DNA of 64,000 nt from Phytopseudomonas punonensis (GCF_900142655.1 NZ_FRBQ01000001.1:188115-252114), one strand, 5' to 3'; counted from the stretch's first letter, positions 7,615-18,419 are shown. The notes: a model not told the origin generated them from the letters alone. Translations and numbers: made by a program.

Positions 7615-10023
7615 TCAGGCTATTCGGCACAGCACCCAGTCGTGCAGCATTACCCGCAGCTCATCGAACTTCACCGGTTTGGCCAGGTAATCGCTCATTC
7701 CGGCGGCCAGGCAGCGCTCGCGGTCGCCCGACTGACTGTGGGCGGTGATCGCCAACACCGGCAACTCGGCGCAGGCAGGCAGCTGGCGCAGCGCACGGCA
7801 GGTGGCGAAGCCATCCATCACCGGCATCTGACAGTCGAGCAACACCGCGTCGATGGCTTCGCGCTGCAGGCATTCCAGCGCATCGTTGCCGTTATCCGCG
7901 GTGCGTACCCGGTAGCCGAGCTTGAGCAGCATGCCGCGGATCACCAGCTGATTGATGGCGTTGTCCTCGACCACCAGCACCGTGCACTGCTCGGGCGGGC
8001 GCACCGCCGCGCCGCTACTGCGACGAACCACCGGCTGCGCATCGAGCTTTTGCGTGGGCAGGCTCAGCACCAGGTTCAGACGGAAAACACTGCCACCGGA
8101 GCCGGCGCGATTGGGCTCGTAAGCCAGGCTGCCACCGAGCAAATCGACCAACTGCCGGCAAATGCTCAAACCGATACCCAGCCCGCCATACTCGCGGGTC
8201 ATCGAGGTATCGAGCTGATGAAAGCGCCGGTACAGATCGGTTTCCCGCACGTTTTCCAGGCCGATACCGGCATCAATCACCTCGATACTCAGCGGCAGGC
8301 TATCCGGGGAAACCTGACCATTGCCGCGCACACGCAGGCAGACATTGCCCACGCTGGTGAACTTGATGGCGTTATCGAGCAGATAGCCCAAAGCCTGCGC
8401 CAGTTTCTGCCCATCGCCTTCGACGGTGTCTGGCAGGCGCTCGTCGAGGTCCAGCACGAAGGCTAATCCCTTGTCGCGCGCACGGTTTTCGAAGTTGGCG
8501 CACAAACCGTCGAGCAAACCACGCAGGCTGAAGGTCTCGCGCCGCGGATAAAGCCTGCCTGCCTGCAGCTCGGTGAGGGCAAGGATGTCGTTGACCATCT
8601 GCATCATGTCCCGTGCCGAGCGCGTAGCGGTCTTCTGGTACTGCTCCACCTCGGGGTCCAGACGCAGGGTCTGCATCAGCTCAAGAGAGCCGATCACCCC
8701 GTTCATCGGAGTGCGCAGTTCGTGGGTGACCGTGGCCAGGAAGTCATCCTTAAGACGGTTGCTGTCAGCCAGCTCATGGTTGAGCACTTCCAGCTTGGCG
8801 CTGGCGTTTTGCAGAATCCGCGCCCGCTCTTCTTTCATGGCGTTGATGCGGTCGGCCAGTGCCAGCGAGAGCAACGCCACCTCGATCGCGCTGCCGATCT
8901 GGCTGGCATACATGGTCAGGAACACGTTGGGCAGGTGACCAAGCACCATCAGGGTGTTGACCAGCCCGCCAATCAGGAACGCCGCCCAAGCGATCAGGAA
9001 GTAGCGTGCCACCCGCATGCCGCGCCACCAGGCCAGTGCGCCGGCGATTGGCACCACGACGGTGAATACCAACGCCAATACGGTGGCCAGGCGCAGCGAC
9101 AGCGCATAACTGGCGCACAGCGCCAAGCCCATCACGGCGGCGCCCCATAGCATCAGCGCCAGCAGGGAGCGATCCACCCAGGGGCTGTGCTCGCGGGTGT
9201 GCAGAAAGCTGCGGGCGAACTGGCACCCGAACAGCGCCGTCGCCCCTATCATGAACGGCGTGGCGGCGTTGGCCCACCACGGATTATTGGGCCAGAAGAA
9301 CTCGATGCCCGCTCCATTGACCGACACCTGATAGAGAGCGAACGAGGCGATGTAGAAGATGTAATACAGGTAACTGGTGTCACGTACGCTGATAAAGATG
9401 AACAGGTTGTAGATCGCCATCACCAGCAGCACGCCGTAGATGATGCCCAGCACGTAGATGCGCGCGGGCTGCTCCTCCAGGTATGCCGCCGGCGACCACA
9501 GGCTCAGCGGCGCCTGAATCGAGCCCTCGCTTTCCAGGCGCAGGTAAACACGGCGTACCTGCTCTGGCTGGAAGTCGAGAGTGAACAGGTAGTTGTTCTG
9601 GCGAATTTCCCGACTGGAGAACGGCAGCGCGTCTCCGGTGCGATGGCTCAGGTGAAAGCGGCCATCGGCGCCCTCTTCGTATAGCTCTAGATGATCGAGC
9701 GGCGGATAGGCCAGCTCTAGCAGCCAGCTCTGCGGGGAGACGCTGCCTTTCGCCGTACGGGGCTGATACTGCAGATCAATGCGCAACCAGAATGCCGAAC
9801 GCGAATAACCGGCGTTCAATACCGCCTTTTCGTGCTGGCGAAAGCTGCCCTGCAGTGCGCTGGAGGTAACATCATCGATGGTTTTGTCGCCACGCACGTC
9901 TTCGAACACCGCCATGTGTTCGCCCAGCGACAGTGAGCGGCTGTACTCATCGAACACCACAGGGCCGGCGGCATGGGCCAGCAATGGACACAGCGCCAGG
10001 AAAAGGATCAGGAAAAAACGCAT
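7615..10023 (-). CDS. Hybrid sensor histidine kinase with 7TM-DISM input and receiver domain
   Basis: 802 residues from the ATG at 10021-10023, chosen because it starts a good signal peptide (MRFFLILFLALCPLLAHA); an in-frame ATG at 10102-10104 would add 27 residues. Order: periplasmic 7TMR-DISM extracellular beta domain (about 20-185), seven-transmembrane 7TMR-DISM block (about 190-390), HisKA with phospho-acceptor His434 (VTHELRTPMNGVIG), HATPase_c with GLGIGLSICRQLVDLLGG, and a C-terminal receiver with phospho-acceptor Asp730 (VLLDCQMPVMDG) and Lys in LAKPVKFDEL. Layout resembles RetS/LadS-type kinases but with only one receiver. There is no adjacent response regulator, and the signal (possibly carbohydrate) is unknown. 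Confidence 0.88.
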   Translation of the reverse strand: MRFFLILFLALCPLLAHAAGPVVFDEYSRSLSLGEHMAVFEDVRGDKTIDDVTSSALQGSFRQHEKAVLNAGYSRSAFWLRIDLQYQPRTAKGSVSPQSWLLELAYPPLDHLELYEEGADGRFHLSHRTGDALPFSSREIRQNNYLFTLDFQPEQVRRVYLRLESEGSIQAPLSLWSPAAYLEEQPARIYVLGIIYGVLLVMAIYNLFIFISVRDTSYLYYIFYIASFALYQVSVNGAGIEFFWPNNPWWANAATPFMIGATALFGCQFARSFLHTREHSPWVDRSLLALMLWGAAVMGLALCASYALSLRLATVLALVFTVVVPIAGALAWWRGMRVARYFLIAWAAFLIGGLVNTLMVLGHLPNVFLTMYASQIGSAIEVALLSLALADRINAMKEERARILQNASAKLEVLNHELADSNRLKDDFLATVTHELRTPMNGVIGSLELMQTLRLDPEVEQYQKTATRSARDMMQMVNDILALTELQAGRLYPRRETFSLRGLLDGLCANFENRARDKGLAFVLDLDERLPDTVEGDGQKLAQALGYLLDNAIKFTSVGNVCLRVRGNGQVSPDSLPLSIEVIDAGIGLENVRETDLYRRFHQLDTSMTREYGGLGIGLSICRQLVDLLGGSLAYEPNRAGSGGSVFRLNLVLSLPTQKLDAQPVVRRSSGAAVRPPEQCTVLVVEDNAINQLVIRGMLLKLGYRVRTADNGNDALECLQREAIDAVLLDCQMPVMDGFATCRALRQLPACAELPVLAITAHSQSGDRERCLAAGMSDYLAKPVKFDELRVMLHDWVLCRIA

Positions 10024-10170
10024 GCAGCCCCGCAGATGGCCATGTTGCGCGATACCGGAAGGCCCCACGCCCTCATGTTGATACCGCCGTGCACGGCTCG
10101 ACATATGAATGCTGGCAACTCTATGGAGGGTGACCTCTCACCGCAAGCGCAATGACGACCGAATGTCAGC

Positions 10171-11031
10171 TCAGGGCGCTGGCAGCGTCAGCAGCGCGGC
10201 GGTGATGGCTTCGGCCAGATACTGAATGGAAAACACTCCACCGTGGGTCCAGATGGCGGGCATACCCGCCAAACGATCGGCGCGCGCAAATGGCATGGCC
10301 CGCCACTCGCGCGTAGCGAATAGCTGCGTTTGCCCGGGAAAGGGCTCGACATACAGCACCACGCCCTCTTCGATGCCTGCCAGCGCCTTCACCGGTAGCG
10401 GCTCTTTAGCCCCATCGTGCTGTGGCGTGTAGGCGTTTTGCAGATGCAGCAGTTGCAGGGCGTGGTCGACCATAGAGCCGGCACCTTCGATATGCACGGC
10501 GGAGGGTGAAGAGAAGCGGATCACCGCGACCTTCGGCAGCCTTCCGCGAAAGTGCTCGACCAGCTGCTGCTGCAGCTCATCGACCTGCACCTGCATCGCG
10601 GCCAACTCGCGTAGCGCCTGATCTTCCCGACCGAAACGCTGAGCAAGCGCCAGGTAGTCATCGCGGGCAACCAAGTAGCTGTCATGCTCCTGAGAAAGGC
10701 TGCCATAGGTCGTTACTGGCGCAATGCGTGAAAGCTTCTCGCGCTGGCCTTCGAGCGGCTCGCCGATAACGATCAAGTCCGGCTTGAGCGCAGCGAGTCT
10801 TTCCAGATTCGGCTTCTTGCGCGACCCGGCACTCGGCACCTGCGCCGGCAATGGCGGGCGTCCCACCCTGGTGCGATATTGGTCCGCATCGGCCACGGCG
10901 ATGGGGATGATGTCGAGCTTCAGCAGGTGCTCGGTGGCCTCCCAGCTGAGCGCCACCACTCGAGGCTCGGCGTGGGCCAAACCAGCAAAGAGGCACAGCA
11001 ACAGCGAGACACCACGCAACAGATTTTTCAT
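10171..11031 (-). CDS. ABC-type iron/siderophore substrate-binding protein (FecB/FepB-like)
   Basis: 286 residues. The ATG at 11029-11031 starts a clear Sec signal (MKNLLRGVSLLLCLFAGLAHA). The mature protein has the two-lobed fold of class III binding proteins: RVVALSWEATEHLLKL at the start, LKPDLIVIGEP at the end of the first lobe, a long connecting helix, then a second lobe with KVAVIRFSS and EGAGSMVDHALQLL. Such proteins deliver Fe3+-siderophores or similar chelates to an inner-membrane permease. No permease or ATPase gene accompanies it here, and I saw no obvious Fur box upstream. It is either an orphan component of a transporter elsewhere or specialised for another ligand. Confidence 0.8.
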   Translation of the reverse strand: MKNLLRGVSLLLCLFAGLAHAEPRVVALSWEATEHLLKLDIIPIAVADADQYRTRVGRPPLPAQVPSAGSRKKPNLERLAALKPDLIVIGEPLEGQREKLSRIAPVTTYGSLSQEHDSYLVARDDYLALAQRFGREDQALRELAAMQVQVDELQQQLVEHFRGRLPKVAVIRFSSPSAVHIEGAGSMVDHALQLLHLQNAYTPQHDGAKEPLPVKALAGIEEGVVLYVEPFPGQTQLFATREWRAMPFARADRLAGMPAIWTHGGVFSIQYLAEAITAALLTLPAP

Positions 11032-11339
11032 GCCAGGCGCCTTCTGCCCCATCAACCAAGGAAATACCTGTATAGCCAAAAGCACCAGACAGGTGCACAG
11101 GCTATGACTACTGCCAGACGCCCGGCGTAGCGGCCATCGTACAAACCCGAACTACTAGGCTCAAGCGCATTAGCGCGGATCATCAGCCTGCCAGAGCTTA
11201 TCCAGCCCGGCCTCATTACCGCACATAAAATGTTAAGCTCGCGCCCCATCCAAATGCTGCCTGCCATGTGCGGGTGCGAGCCCGACCAACTCGGTACTGC
11301 GGCAGTCGCCGTACCCGTAAACCGGAACCCGCGACACAG
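11032..11339. other. Divergent intergenic region between binding-protein gene and thiD
   Basis: 308 bases. I looked for a TPP riboswitch (CTGAGA and the TGATCTGGATAATGCC-like core) ahead of thiD and did not find one. No Fur-box-like palindrome is evident. Both promoters must lie here, but no consensus boxes are convincing. Confidence 0.5.
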
Positions 11340-12173
11340 ATGATCGACTTCGGCCTCCCAGATTACGAACGCAGCACCGCCCGCCTCGCCCCTTCGCGTC
11401 CGGTGGTGTTGTGCCTGTCCGGCCACGACCCGAGCGGTGGCGCCGGCTTGCAAGCCGATATCGAGGCACTGCTTGCTCAGGGCTGCCATGCAGCTCCGGC
11501 TGTCACTGCGCTGACCGTACAGGACACCGTCGACGTCATGGACTTTCGAGTGCTCGACCGTGACTGGGTACTGGCTCAAGCCCATGCGGTGATTGCCGAT
11601 ATGCCGGTAGCCGCGGTCAAGCTAGGCATGCTTGGCTCGGTGGAGATGGTCGATACCGTTTTGATGATCATGGACAAACTGCCCGGTATTGCGCTGGTCT
11701 GCGACCCGGTGCTGCGTGCCGGCGGCGGCGGTGCTCTGGGCAAGGAAGATGTTGGCTTCGCCATGCGTGAGCGGCTGTTCCAGGCCTCCACCATCGCCAC
11801 GCCAAATCTACCGGAGGCACGCATTCTTGCCGAACTGCCGGACGGCAGCGCTGACCAGTGCGCTGAAAAACTGCTGCCATATATCGAGCACCTGCTTATC
11901 ACTGGCGGCCATGGCGACGAAAGTGAAGTCCACAACCGCCTTTACCTGCGTGATGGCAGCCGCCACGACTTCACCTGCGCGCGCCTGCCCGGCAGCTACC
12001 ACGGCTCCGGCTGCACTTTGGCTAGCACCCTGGCGGGCCGACTTGCCCTTGGTCAGGATCTGATCGGCGCGGTAAAAACCGCCCTAGATTACACTTGGCG
12101 CACCCTGCGCGATGCCGAGCAACCGGGCCGCGGTCAATACGTACCGCGCCGCCTGCCGCTGGACTTCAGCTGA
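11340..12173 (+). CDS. thiD: Hydroxymethylpyrimidine/phosphomethylpyrimidine kinase ThiD
   Basis: Ribokinase-like enzyme of thiamine synthesis that phosphorylates HMP and then HMP-P to HMP-PP in the cytoplasm. The substrate-binding motif [20 protein letters not shown] lies about residues 22-41. The C-terminal catalytic signature [13 protein letters not shown] contains the anion-hole glycines and catalytic Cys (GSGC). I place the start at ATG 11340, giving 277 residues; an upstream in-frame start at 11268 adds an Arg-rich, non-family extension, and Pseudomonas homologues begin even closer to the motif, so the start is uncertain. The stop overlaps the thiE start by one base (TGATG), so the two genes are translationally coupled. 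Confidence 0.9.
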   Translation: MIDFGLPDYERSTARLAPSRPVVLCLSGHDPSGGAGLQADIEALLAQGCHAAPAVTALTVQDTVDVMDFRVLDRDWVLAQAHAVIADMPVAAVKLGMLGSVEMVDTVLMIMDKLPGIALVCDPVLRAGGGGALGKEDVGFAMRERLFQASTIATPNLPEARILAELPDGSADQCAEKLLPYIEHLLITGGHGDESEVHNRLYLRDGSRHDFTCARLPGSYHGSGCTLASTLAGRLALGQDLIGAVKTALDYTWRTLRDAEQPGRGQYVPRRLPLDFS

Positions 12174-12814
12174 TGGCAGCGCCCGGTAAACTGCGCGGCC
12201 TCTATGCCATCACCGACAGCGCGCTGCTCGCCGACGGCAAGTTGCTGCCCTACGTGGAAGCCGCTCTGGCCGGTGGCGCACGCCTGCTGCAGTACCGCGA
12301 CAAATCTAGCGACGACGCCCGCCGCCTGCGCGAAGCAGAGGCGCTGCGCACGCTGTGCGAGAACTACGACGCCACGCTGATCATCAATGACGACGCCGAG
12401 CTGGCCGCGCGCCTCGGCGTTGGTCTGCACCTCGGTCAGGAAGACGGCTCGCTGGCTGCTGCCCGCGCCCTGCTTGGCCGGCAGGCGATCATCGGCGGCA
12501 CCTGCCATGCCCAGCTCGCACTGGCCGAGCTGGCCGCCAGCGAAGGCGCCAGCTACGCGGCCTTTGGCCGCTTTTTCAACTCAATGACCAAACCTGGCGC
12601 GCCAGCTGCCACGCTCGATCTGCTCAGCGCGGCCAAAGCCCGCGTGCAGTTGCCAATCGTCGCCATTGGCGGCATCGACCTGCACAACGCAGCGCCGCTG
12701 ATCGAGCACGGCGCCAGCATGATCGCCGTGATCCACGCCCTATTCGCTGCCGATTCCCCCGCGGAGGTCGAGCAACGCGCTCGAGCCTTCAGCGCGCTGT
12801 TCGAATCGAACTGA
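12173..12814 (+). CDS. thiE: Thiamine-phosphate synthase ThiE
   Basis: 213 residues, TIM-barrel. Joins HMP-PP made by ThiD with thiazole phosphate to give thiamine phosphate. Family motifs: [10 protein letters not shown] at the N terminus, [11 protein letters not shown] (pyrophosphate contact), [33 protein letters not shown], and the phosphate-binding loop [20 protein letters not shown]. The start ATG overlaps the thiD stop. Only 21 bases separate it from hemL, so thiD-thiE-hemL probably form one transcript, an arrangement also known in other Pseudomonas. Confidence 0.93.
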   Translation: MAAPGKLRGLYAITDSALLADGKLLPYVEAALAGGARLLQYRDKSSDDARRLREAEALRTLCENYDATLIINDDAELAARLGVGLHLGQEDGSLAAARALLGRQAIIGGTCHAQLALAELAASEGASYAAFGRFFNSMTKPGAPAATLDLLSAAKARVQLPIVAIGGIDLHNAAPLIEHGASMIAVIHALFAADSPAEVEQRARAFSALFESN

Positions 12815-12835
12815 CTTACTTTCAGGAGAACCCGC

Positions 12836-14125
12836 ATGTCCCGCTCCGAAACGCTGTTCGCCAACGCCCAGAAACACATCCCCGGCGGCGTCAACTCGCC
12901 GGTCCGCGCGTTCAAGAGCGTGGGCGGCACGCCGCTGTTCTTCAAGCACGCCGAAGGCGCTTACGTCACCGATGAAGACGACAAGCGCTATGTCGATTAC
13001 GTCGGCTCCTGGGGCCCGATGATTCTCGGCCACAGCCACCCGGATGTGCTGGACGCGGTGCGCAAGCAACTCGAGCATGGTCTCTCCTACGGCGCTCCAA
13101 CCGCCATGGAAACCGAGATGGCCGATCTGGTCTGCAGCATCGTGCCGTCGATGGAGATGGTGCGCATGGTCAGCTCCGGTACCGAAGCGACCATGAGCGC
13201 CATCCGCCTGGCCCGTGGCTACACCGGCCGCGACGCGATCATCAAGTTCGAAGGCTGCTACCACGGCCACTCCGACAGCCTGCTGGTCAAGGCCGGCTCC
13301 GGCCTGCTGACTCAGGGCGTGCCGAGCTCCGCGGGCGTGCCGGCGGACTTCGCCAAACACACCCTGACGCTGCCGTTCAACGATATCGAAGCGGTCAAGG
13401 CCATGCTCGCCGAAGCCGGGCAGACCGTCGCCTGCATCATCGTCGAGCCGGTTGCCGGCAACATGAACTGCGTACCGCCGGCACCTGGCTTCCTCGAAGG
13501 CCTTCGCGAGCAGTGCGACAAGCACGGCGTAGTACTGATCTTCGATGAAGTGATGACCGGTTTCCGCGTCGCCCTTGGCGGCGCCCAGGCCCATTACGGC
13601 GTGACGCCGGATCTGTCGACCTTTGGCAAGATCGTCGGTGGCGGCATGCCGGTCGGCTGCTTTGGCGGCAAGCGCGCCATCATGGAGCGTATCGCCCCGC
13701 TCGGCCCGGTTTACCAGGCCGGTACGCTCTCGGGTAACCCGCTGGCCATGGCCGCCGGCCTGACCACCCTGAAGCTGATCAGCCGCCCAGGCTTCCACGC
13801 CGAACTGACCGACTACACCAGCAAGCTGCTGCAAGGCCTGCAAGAGCGCGCCGATGCCGCTGGTATCCCGTTCGTCACCACCCAGGCGGGCGGCATGTTC
13901 GGCCTGTATTTCAGCGGTGCCGACGACATCGTCACTTTCGATGACGTGATGGCCAGCGATGCCGAACGCTTCAAACGCTTCTTCCATCTGATGCTGGAAG
14001 GCGGTGTGTACCTGGCGCCAAGTGCGTTCGAAGCCGGCTTCACCTCCATCGCCCATGGCGAGACAGAGCTGAAACTGACCCTCGATGCCGCCGAACGCGC
14101 GTTCGCGGTACTGGCCGGACAATAA
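12836..14125 (+). CDS. hemL: Glutamate-1-semialdehyde 2,1-aminomutase HemL
   Basis: 429 residues. PLP-dependent enzyme that isomerises glutamate-1-semialdehyde to 5-aminolevulinate, the first committed tetrapyrrole precursor in the C5 pathway. Class III aminotransferase motifs: [17 protein letters not shown] at the N terminus, [30 protein letters not shown] (aspartate contacting the pyridine nitrogen), and [18 protein letters not shown] with the Schiff-base lysine. An AGGAG six bases before the ATG fits. A short GC hairpin (14132-14152) without a U-tract follows the stop. Length matches the family. Confidence 0.96.
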   Translation: MSRSETLFANAQKHIPGGVNSPVRAFKSVGGTPLFFKHAEGAYVTDEDDKRYVDYVGSWGPMILGHSHPDVLDAVRKQLEHGLSYGAPTAMETEMADLVCSIVPSMEMVRMVSSGTEATMSAIRLARGYTGRDAIIKFEGCYHGHSDSLLVKAGSGLLTQGVPSSAGVPADFAKHTLTLPFNDIEAVKAMLAEAGQTVACIIVEPVAGNMNCVPPAPGFLEGLREQCDKHGVVLIFDEVMTGFRVALGGAQAHYGVTPDLSTFGKIVGGGMPVGCFGGKRAIMERIAPLGPVYQAGTLSGNPLAMAAGLTTLKLISRPGFHAELTDYTSKLLQGLQERADAAGIPFVTTQAGGMFGLYFSGADDIVTFDDVMASDAERFKRFFHLMLEGGVYLAPSAFEAGFTSIAHGETELKLTLDAAERAFAVLAGQ

Positions 14126-14383
14126 TCATCACCGGCGCCGTCTGGCGCCTGGCATGAACATAGCGGTGACATATGCGATCACGTATATAGGGCACCGCAA
14201 CAGGCTCAAAACGACTTTTTGTGGTGCAAACGACCTTCAAAGCATGCCCTTGCGCCAGCTTGGGGCAGAAAAGCCGGTAAACACTTTGTAAGAACGGTGC
14301 TGCTTATTTCATAATGTGATGGTGAGCCCATCTGGGACCGCCAGCCACCCCACCCGTCAGCCTGTCGAGGTATCTGGATCTTC

Positions 14384-14932
14384 ATGAAGCGCGCCGGCCG
14401 CACCCTGTCTCTGGGCTGCCTGTTGCTCCTGCTGCCAACGCTTGCCTTGGCGGACGGCAACTCATTGCTGATCCCGGCAACCGGGAGCTGCTCGCTGAAC
14501 GTCGCCGCCGAAGATCTGCCCGCTGCGCTGGACTCCTGCCAGAAGAGCGCCGAGGGCGGCGATGCCCAGGCCCAATACGAACTCGGTGAGTTCTATTACG
14601 AAGGCCAATCTGGCGAGCGCGACCTGCCTCAGGCATTGAGTTGGTTCGAACACGCCTCTCTGCAAGGCCACGCGCAGGCACAGTCGCGGCTGGGCATGAT
14701 GTTCTTCAGGGGTGAAGGCGTCGCGGCCAACAACGTGCAGGCTTACATCTTGCTGAAGATGGCCGCGGTCAACGGCTCGGACGAGGCAATGGACAGCGCC
14801 GACGAAGTGGCCATGCAAATGCCCAGAGCCGAACAGGAAGTCGCCACCCAGGTGCTGGGGCAGATTTTCCGCAACTACCTACAGGAACTGCAGGCCGCCG
14901 ACAGCCTGTCGCCCTTCGCACCGCTCAAATAA
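14384..14932 (+). CDS. Sel1-like repeat (TPR-like) secreted protein
   Basis: 182 residues. A Sec signal peptide (about residues 1-24, ending LALADG) is followed by at least two Sel1 repeats: GDAQAQYELGEFYYEGQSGERDLPQALSWFEHA-type and GHAQAQSRLGMMFFRGEGV-type units, each with the spacing G-x-A-x-x-x-L-G. Sel1 repeats form alpha-solenoids that scaffold protein contacts. Two Cys residues (about 32 and 48) could form a disulphide in the periplasm. The partner is unknown. Its position between hemL and the DUF1820/miaB genes is the same as I recall in P. aeruginosa. Confidence 0.8.
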   Translation: MKRAGRTLSLGCLLLLLPTLALADGNSLLIPATGSCSLNVAAEDLPAALDSCQKSAEGGDAQAQYELGEFYYEGQSGERDLPQALSWFEHASLQGHAQAQSRLGMMFFRGEGVAANNVQAYILLKMAAVNGSDEAMDSADEVAMQMPRAEQEVATQVLGQIFRNYLQELQAADSLSPFAPLK

Positions 14933-14979
14933 CAATCTGCAACGTCTACGCGCTCCACGACAGGAGCGCTTCCACGTTT

Positions 14980-15303
14980 TTACTTCTCAGGCATAGGCAT
15001 CGGGAACGGCATGACATTGCCGCCGCCCTTGGCTTCGCTGATCTTCGGTGTACCCAGTCGCTCGACTTCATCGATCCGCACGATCGAGTGCATCGGCACG
15101 AAACTGCGCACCACACCGTCGAACTGCGCCTTGAGCTTTTCTTCGCTGGGGTCGACCACCAGCTGCGAGCGCTCACCGAACACGAATTCCTCGATTTCCA
15201 GAAAGCCCCACAGATCGCTCTGAAAGATCTGCTTGGCATACATCTCGTATACCTGGCCCTGATTGAGAAAAATCACTTTGTAGATGGGTTCGCGCTTGGT
15301 CAT
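14980..15303 (-). CDS. DUF1820 family protein
   Basis: 107 residues from the ATG at 15301-15303 (MTKREPIYKVIFLNQGQVYE), chosen because homologous small proteins start there; an upstream in-frame ATG would add 42 residues. The conserved core includes VYEMYAKQIFQSDLWGFLEIEE-like text and a C-terminal tail ending in MPFPMPMPEK. Function unknown. It is transcribed divergently from miaB and converges on the Sel1 gene. Conserved neighbourhood in Pseudomonas. Confidence 0.8.
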   Translation of the reverse strand: MTKREPIYKVIFLNQGQVYEMYAKQIFQSDLWGFLEIEEFVFGERSQLVVDPSEEKLKAQFDGVVRSFVPMHSIVRIDEVERLGTPKISEAKGGGNVMPFPMPMPEK

Positions 15304-15452
15304 GGATAGCAGATGGCTGGCTGTGCAATAAAAGGGCGCGAATCTTAGCATGTCGCTTCGCCACGGCGAGCCCCTCCCGTCCATAGCCTGTGGCCTCCCA
15401 GGAACAACACCCCTATAATCCGCGGTCATTTTTTCACCACCGACGAACCGCC

Positions 15453-16787
15453 ATGACCAAGAAGCTCTATATCGAAACCCACGGTTGCCAGATGAACGAG
15501 TACGACAGCTCGCGCATGGTCGACCTGCTGGGCGAGCATCAGGCCCTGGAAGTGACTGATCGTCCGGAAGACGCCGACGTCATTCTGCTCAACACCTGCT
15601 CAATCCGCGAAAAAGCCCAGGACAAGGTGTTCTCCCAGCTCGGTCGCTGGCGTGAGCTGAAACTGGAGAACCCGGATCTGGTGATTGGCATCGGCGGTTG
15701 CGTGGCCAGCCAGGAAGGCGCGGCGATCCGCGACCGCGCGCCCTACGTCGATGTAGTGTTCGGCCCGCAGACCCTGCACCGCCTACCGGAAATGATTGAT
15801 GCCGCGCGTACTACCAAGACGGCTCAGGTGGACATTTCCTTCCCCGAGATCGAGAAATTCGACCGTCTGCCCGAGCCACGGGTCGACGGCCCCAGCGCTA
15901 TGGTTTCGGTCATGGAAGGCTGCAGCAAGTACTGCACCTTCTGCGTAGTGCCCTACACCCGCGGCGAGGAAGTCAGCCGGCCGCTGGACGACGTGCTTGG
16001 CGAAATCATTCACTTGGCCGAAAACGGCGTGCGTGAACTCACTCTGCTAGGTCAGAACGTCAACGGCTACCGCGGTGAAACGCGCGACGGCGGCATCGCC
16101 GACTTCGCCGAGCTGCTGTACCTGGTGGCCGCCGTCGATGGCATCGACCGTATTCGCTACATCACCAGCCACCCGCTGGAATTTTCCGACGCCCTGATCA
16201 AAGCCCACGCCGAAATTCCAGAGCTGGTGAAGTTCCTCCACCTGCCGGTGCAGTCCGGCTCCGACCGTATTCTTGCCGCCATGAAACGCAACCATACGGC
16301 GCTGGAGTACAAGTCGCGCATCCGCAAGCTGCGCGCGGCAGTGCCGGATATCGTGATCAGTTCGGACTTCATCGTCGGCTTCCCTGGCGAGACCGAAAAA
16401 GACTTTGAGCAGACCATGAAACTGGTTGAAGACGTCGGTTTCGACTTCTCCTATTCCTTTATGTACAGCTCGCGCCCCGGCACGCCGGCCGCCGACCTTC
16501 ATGACGAAACCCCGGAAGAGGTGAAGAAGGAGCGCCTGCAGCGTCTGCAGCATCGCCTCAATCAGCAGGGCTTCGAAAACAGCCGGCGCATGGTCGGTAC
16601 CGTGCAGCGCATTCTGGTCAGTGACTTCTCGAAGAAGGATCCGGGCAAGCTGCAGGGCAAGACCGAGAACAACCGTTTCGTGAACTTCCAGTGCGACAAT
16701 CCGCGCCTGATCGGCCAGTTCGTCGACGTGCATATCGACGAGGCGATGCCGCATTCCCTGCGCGGCACCCTGATCGAACGCCATTGA
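15453..16787 (+). CDS. miaB: tRNA-2-methylthio-N6-dimethylallyladenosine synthase MiaB
   Basis: 444 residues. Radical-SAM methylthiotransferase that adds the 2-methylthio group to i6A37 of tRNAs reading codons that start with U. N-terminal UPF0004 domain with three cluster-binding Cys ([35 protein letters not shown]). The radical-SAM CxxxCxxC motif is [17 protein letters not shown] (about residues 152-168). The C-terminal TRAM domain starts about residue 375. The start ATG at 15453 gives the standard N terminus [15 protein letters not shown]. It is followed by the phoH-ybeY-corC cluster on the same strand, as in many Gammaproteobacteria. Confidence 0.97.
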   Translation: MTKKLYIETHGCQMNEYDSSRMVDLLGEHQALEVTDRPEDADVILLNTCSIREKAQDKVFSQLGRWRELKLENPDLVIGIGGCVASQEGAAIRDRAPYVDVVFGPQTLHRLPEMIDAARTTKTAQVDISFPEIEKFDRLPEPRVDGPSAMVSVMEGCSKYCTFCVVPYTRGEEVSRPLDDVLGEIIHLAENGVRELTLLGQNVNGYRGETRDGGIADFAELLYLVAAVDGIDRIRYITSHPLEFSDALIKAHAEIPELVKFLHLPVQSGSDRILAAMKRNHTALEYKSRIRKLRAAVPDIVISSDFIVGFPGETEKDFEQTMKLVEDVGFDFSYSFMYSSRPGTPAADLHDETPEEVKKERLQRLQHRLNQQGFENSRRMVGTVQRILVSDFSKKDPGKLQGKTENNRFVNFQCDNPRLIGQFVDVHIDEAMPHSLRGTLIERH

Positions 16788-16919
16788 AGAAATAGCCGAC
16801 ACCCCGCATATGAGTGATAACGCGCCGGGCGCAGCGCGGCTATCGGCCGTGCTTTCACTCGTCCGTCGCTAGCGCTATTCTCTCCCTTCCATTCAGCCGA
16901 CGGCGGCCACAAAACGACC

Positions 16920-17939
16920 TTGAATATCACCTCGACACCTCATCGCTTCACCCTCGAACCCTTCGAAGCCAAGCGCTTCGCCAACCTTAGCGGGCAATTC
17001 GACGAGCATCTGCGCCTGATCGAATCGCGTCTGGGCATCGAGATCCGCAACCGCGGCAACCAGTTCGAATTGCTGGGCGAGCCCGGCCAGACGGTTTCCG
17101 GGGAAAACCTGCTGCGGCGCCTGTACCGTGAAACCGACGCCACCGAGCTGTCACCGGACATGGTGCATCTGTTCCTGCAGGAATCCGGTATCGAGGAGCT
17201 GAACAACCCCAGCGCCAACCTCAACATTGCCCTGCGCACCCGCAAAGGCATGATCCGTCCGCGCGGCGCCAACCAGCAGTTGTACGTGAAGGCGATCCTC
17301 GACCACGACATCAACTTCGGCATCGGCCCGGCCGGTACCGGCAAGACCTACCTGGCCGTGGCTGCCGCCGTGGATGCACTGGAGCGCGAGCAGATCCGCC
17401 GCATACTGCTGGTACGCCCGGCGGTCGAGGCTGGCGAGAAACTCGGCTTTCTGCCCGGTGACCTGTCGCAGAAGATCGACCCGTATCTGCGCCCGCTGTA
17501 CGACGCGCTGTACGAGATGCTCGGTTTCGAGCAGGTAGCCAAGCTGATCGAGAAGCAGGTGATCGAAGTCGCGCCGCTGGCCTACATGCGCGGTCGCACG
17601 CTGAACAACAGCTTCATCATTCTCGATGAAAGCCAGAACACCACCATGGAACAGATGAAGATGTTCCTGACCCGTATCGGCTTCGGCTCCACGGCGGTGA
17701 TCACCGGCGACATCACCCAGGTCGACCTGCCGCGCGGCACCAAGAGCGGCCTGACCCACGTGATCGACGTGCTCAAGGGCGTGCCGGGCATCAGCTTCAC
17801 CCACTTCAAACCCAAGGACGTGGTGCGTCACCCGTTGGTGCAGCGCATCGTCGAGGCGTACGAACGCTTCGATGCCGAGCGCCAGCCGTTCGATCGCCGC
17901 CCGGCGGATAACGATCCGGGAGCACGCTCCGAGCCATGA
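16920..17939 (+). CDS. ybeZ: PhoH-like ATPase (YbeZ)
   Basis: 339 residues. P-loop ATPase of the PhoH family that works with YbeY in rRNA processing and ribosome quality control. The Walker A motif is [11 protein letters not shown] (near residue 140) and Walker B is [11 protein letters not shown] (about residue 236). The start is a TTG at 16920; the N terminus ([20 protein letters not shown]) aligns from there with Pseudomonas homologues and no ATG is nearby. The last four bases overlap the ybeY start (ATGA), so the two are translationally coupled. Confidence 0.93.
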   Translation: MNITSTPHRFTLEPFEAKRFANLSGQFDEHLRLIESRLGIEIRNRGNQFELLGEPGQTVSGENLLRRLYRETDATELSPDMVHLFLQESGIEELNNPSANLNIALRTRKGMIRPRGANQQLYVKAILDHDINFGIGPAGTGKTYLAVAAAVDALEREQIRRILLVRPAVEAGEKLGFLPGDLSQKIDPYLRPLYDALYEMLGFEQVAKLIEKQVIEVAPLAYMRGRTLNNSFIILDESQNTTMEQMKMFLTRIGFGSTAVITGDITQVDLPRGTKSGLTHVIDVLKGVPGISFTHFKPKDVVRHPLVQRIVEAYERFDAERQPFDRRPADNDPGARSEP

Positions 17940-18394
17940 TCGAACTGGATCTGCAGGTCGCCAGCAACGCTGGCCACCTGCCTACCGAGAGCGATTTTCA
18001 GGCGTGGTGCGCCATTGCACTGCGCCAGCGTAGCGCCGACTCGGAACTGACCATCCGTCTGGTGGACGAAGAGGAAGGCCGCGAGCTCAATCGCACCTGG
18101 CGCGGCAAGGATTACGCCACCAACGTATTGTCCTTTCCAGCCGATGTACCTGATGAATTGTTGGATATCCCGCTGCTTGGTGACCTGGTGATCTGCGTAC
18201 CAGTGGTCGAGCGCGAGGCTGTCGAACAAGGCAAGGCACTGGACGCGCATTGGGCGCATCTGGTGATTCACGGCTGCTTGCATCTGCTGGGCTACGACCA
18301 CATCGACGATGAGGAAGCCGAGGAAATGGAAGCGCTGGAACGATTACTGCTCGCCGAGCTGGGTCATCCCGACCCGTATGCCGGCGACGAATGA
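17936..18394 (+). CDS. ybeY: Endoribonuclease YbeY (rRNA maturation factor)
   Basis: 152 residues. Zinc-dependent single-strand RNase for 16S rRNA 3'-end maturation and ribosome quality control. The metal-binding signature [11 protein letters not shown] (about residues 113-123) has all three histidines. The upstream segment [11 protein letters not shown] is also conserved in the family. It overlaps phoH by four bases, and corC starts 25 bases downstream, forming a phoH-ybeY-corC operon. Confidence 0.96.
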   Translation: MIELDLQVASNAGHLPTESDFQAWCAIALRQRSADSELTIRLVDEEEGRELNRTWRGKDYATNVLSFPADVPDELLDIPLLGDLVICVPVVEREAVEQGKALDAHWAHLVIHGCLHLLGYDHIDDEEAEEMEALERLLLAELGHPDPYAGDE

Positions 18395-18419
18395 CTATAG
18401 GGATCCCGAGTAAAACGCC

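Noticed and set aside
10990..11110. Fur box upstream of the FecB-like gene
   Set aside because: No palindrome close to GATAATGATAATCATTATC could be found by eye.
11150..11340. TPP riboswitch ahead of thiD
   Set aside because: The conserved THI-box sequences (CTGAGA and the GATCTGG region) are absent.
14132..14152. Terminator after hemL
   Set aside because: The GGCGCC/GGCGCC hairpin has no T-tract; too weak to call.
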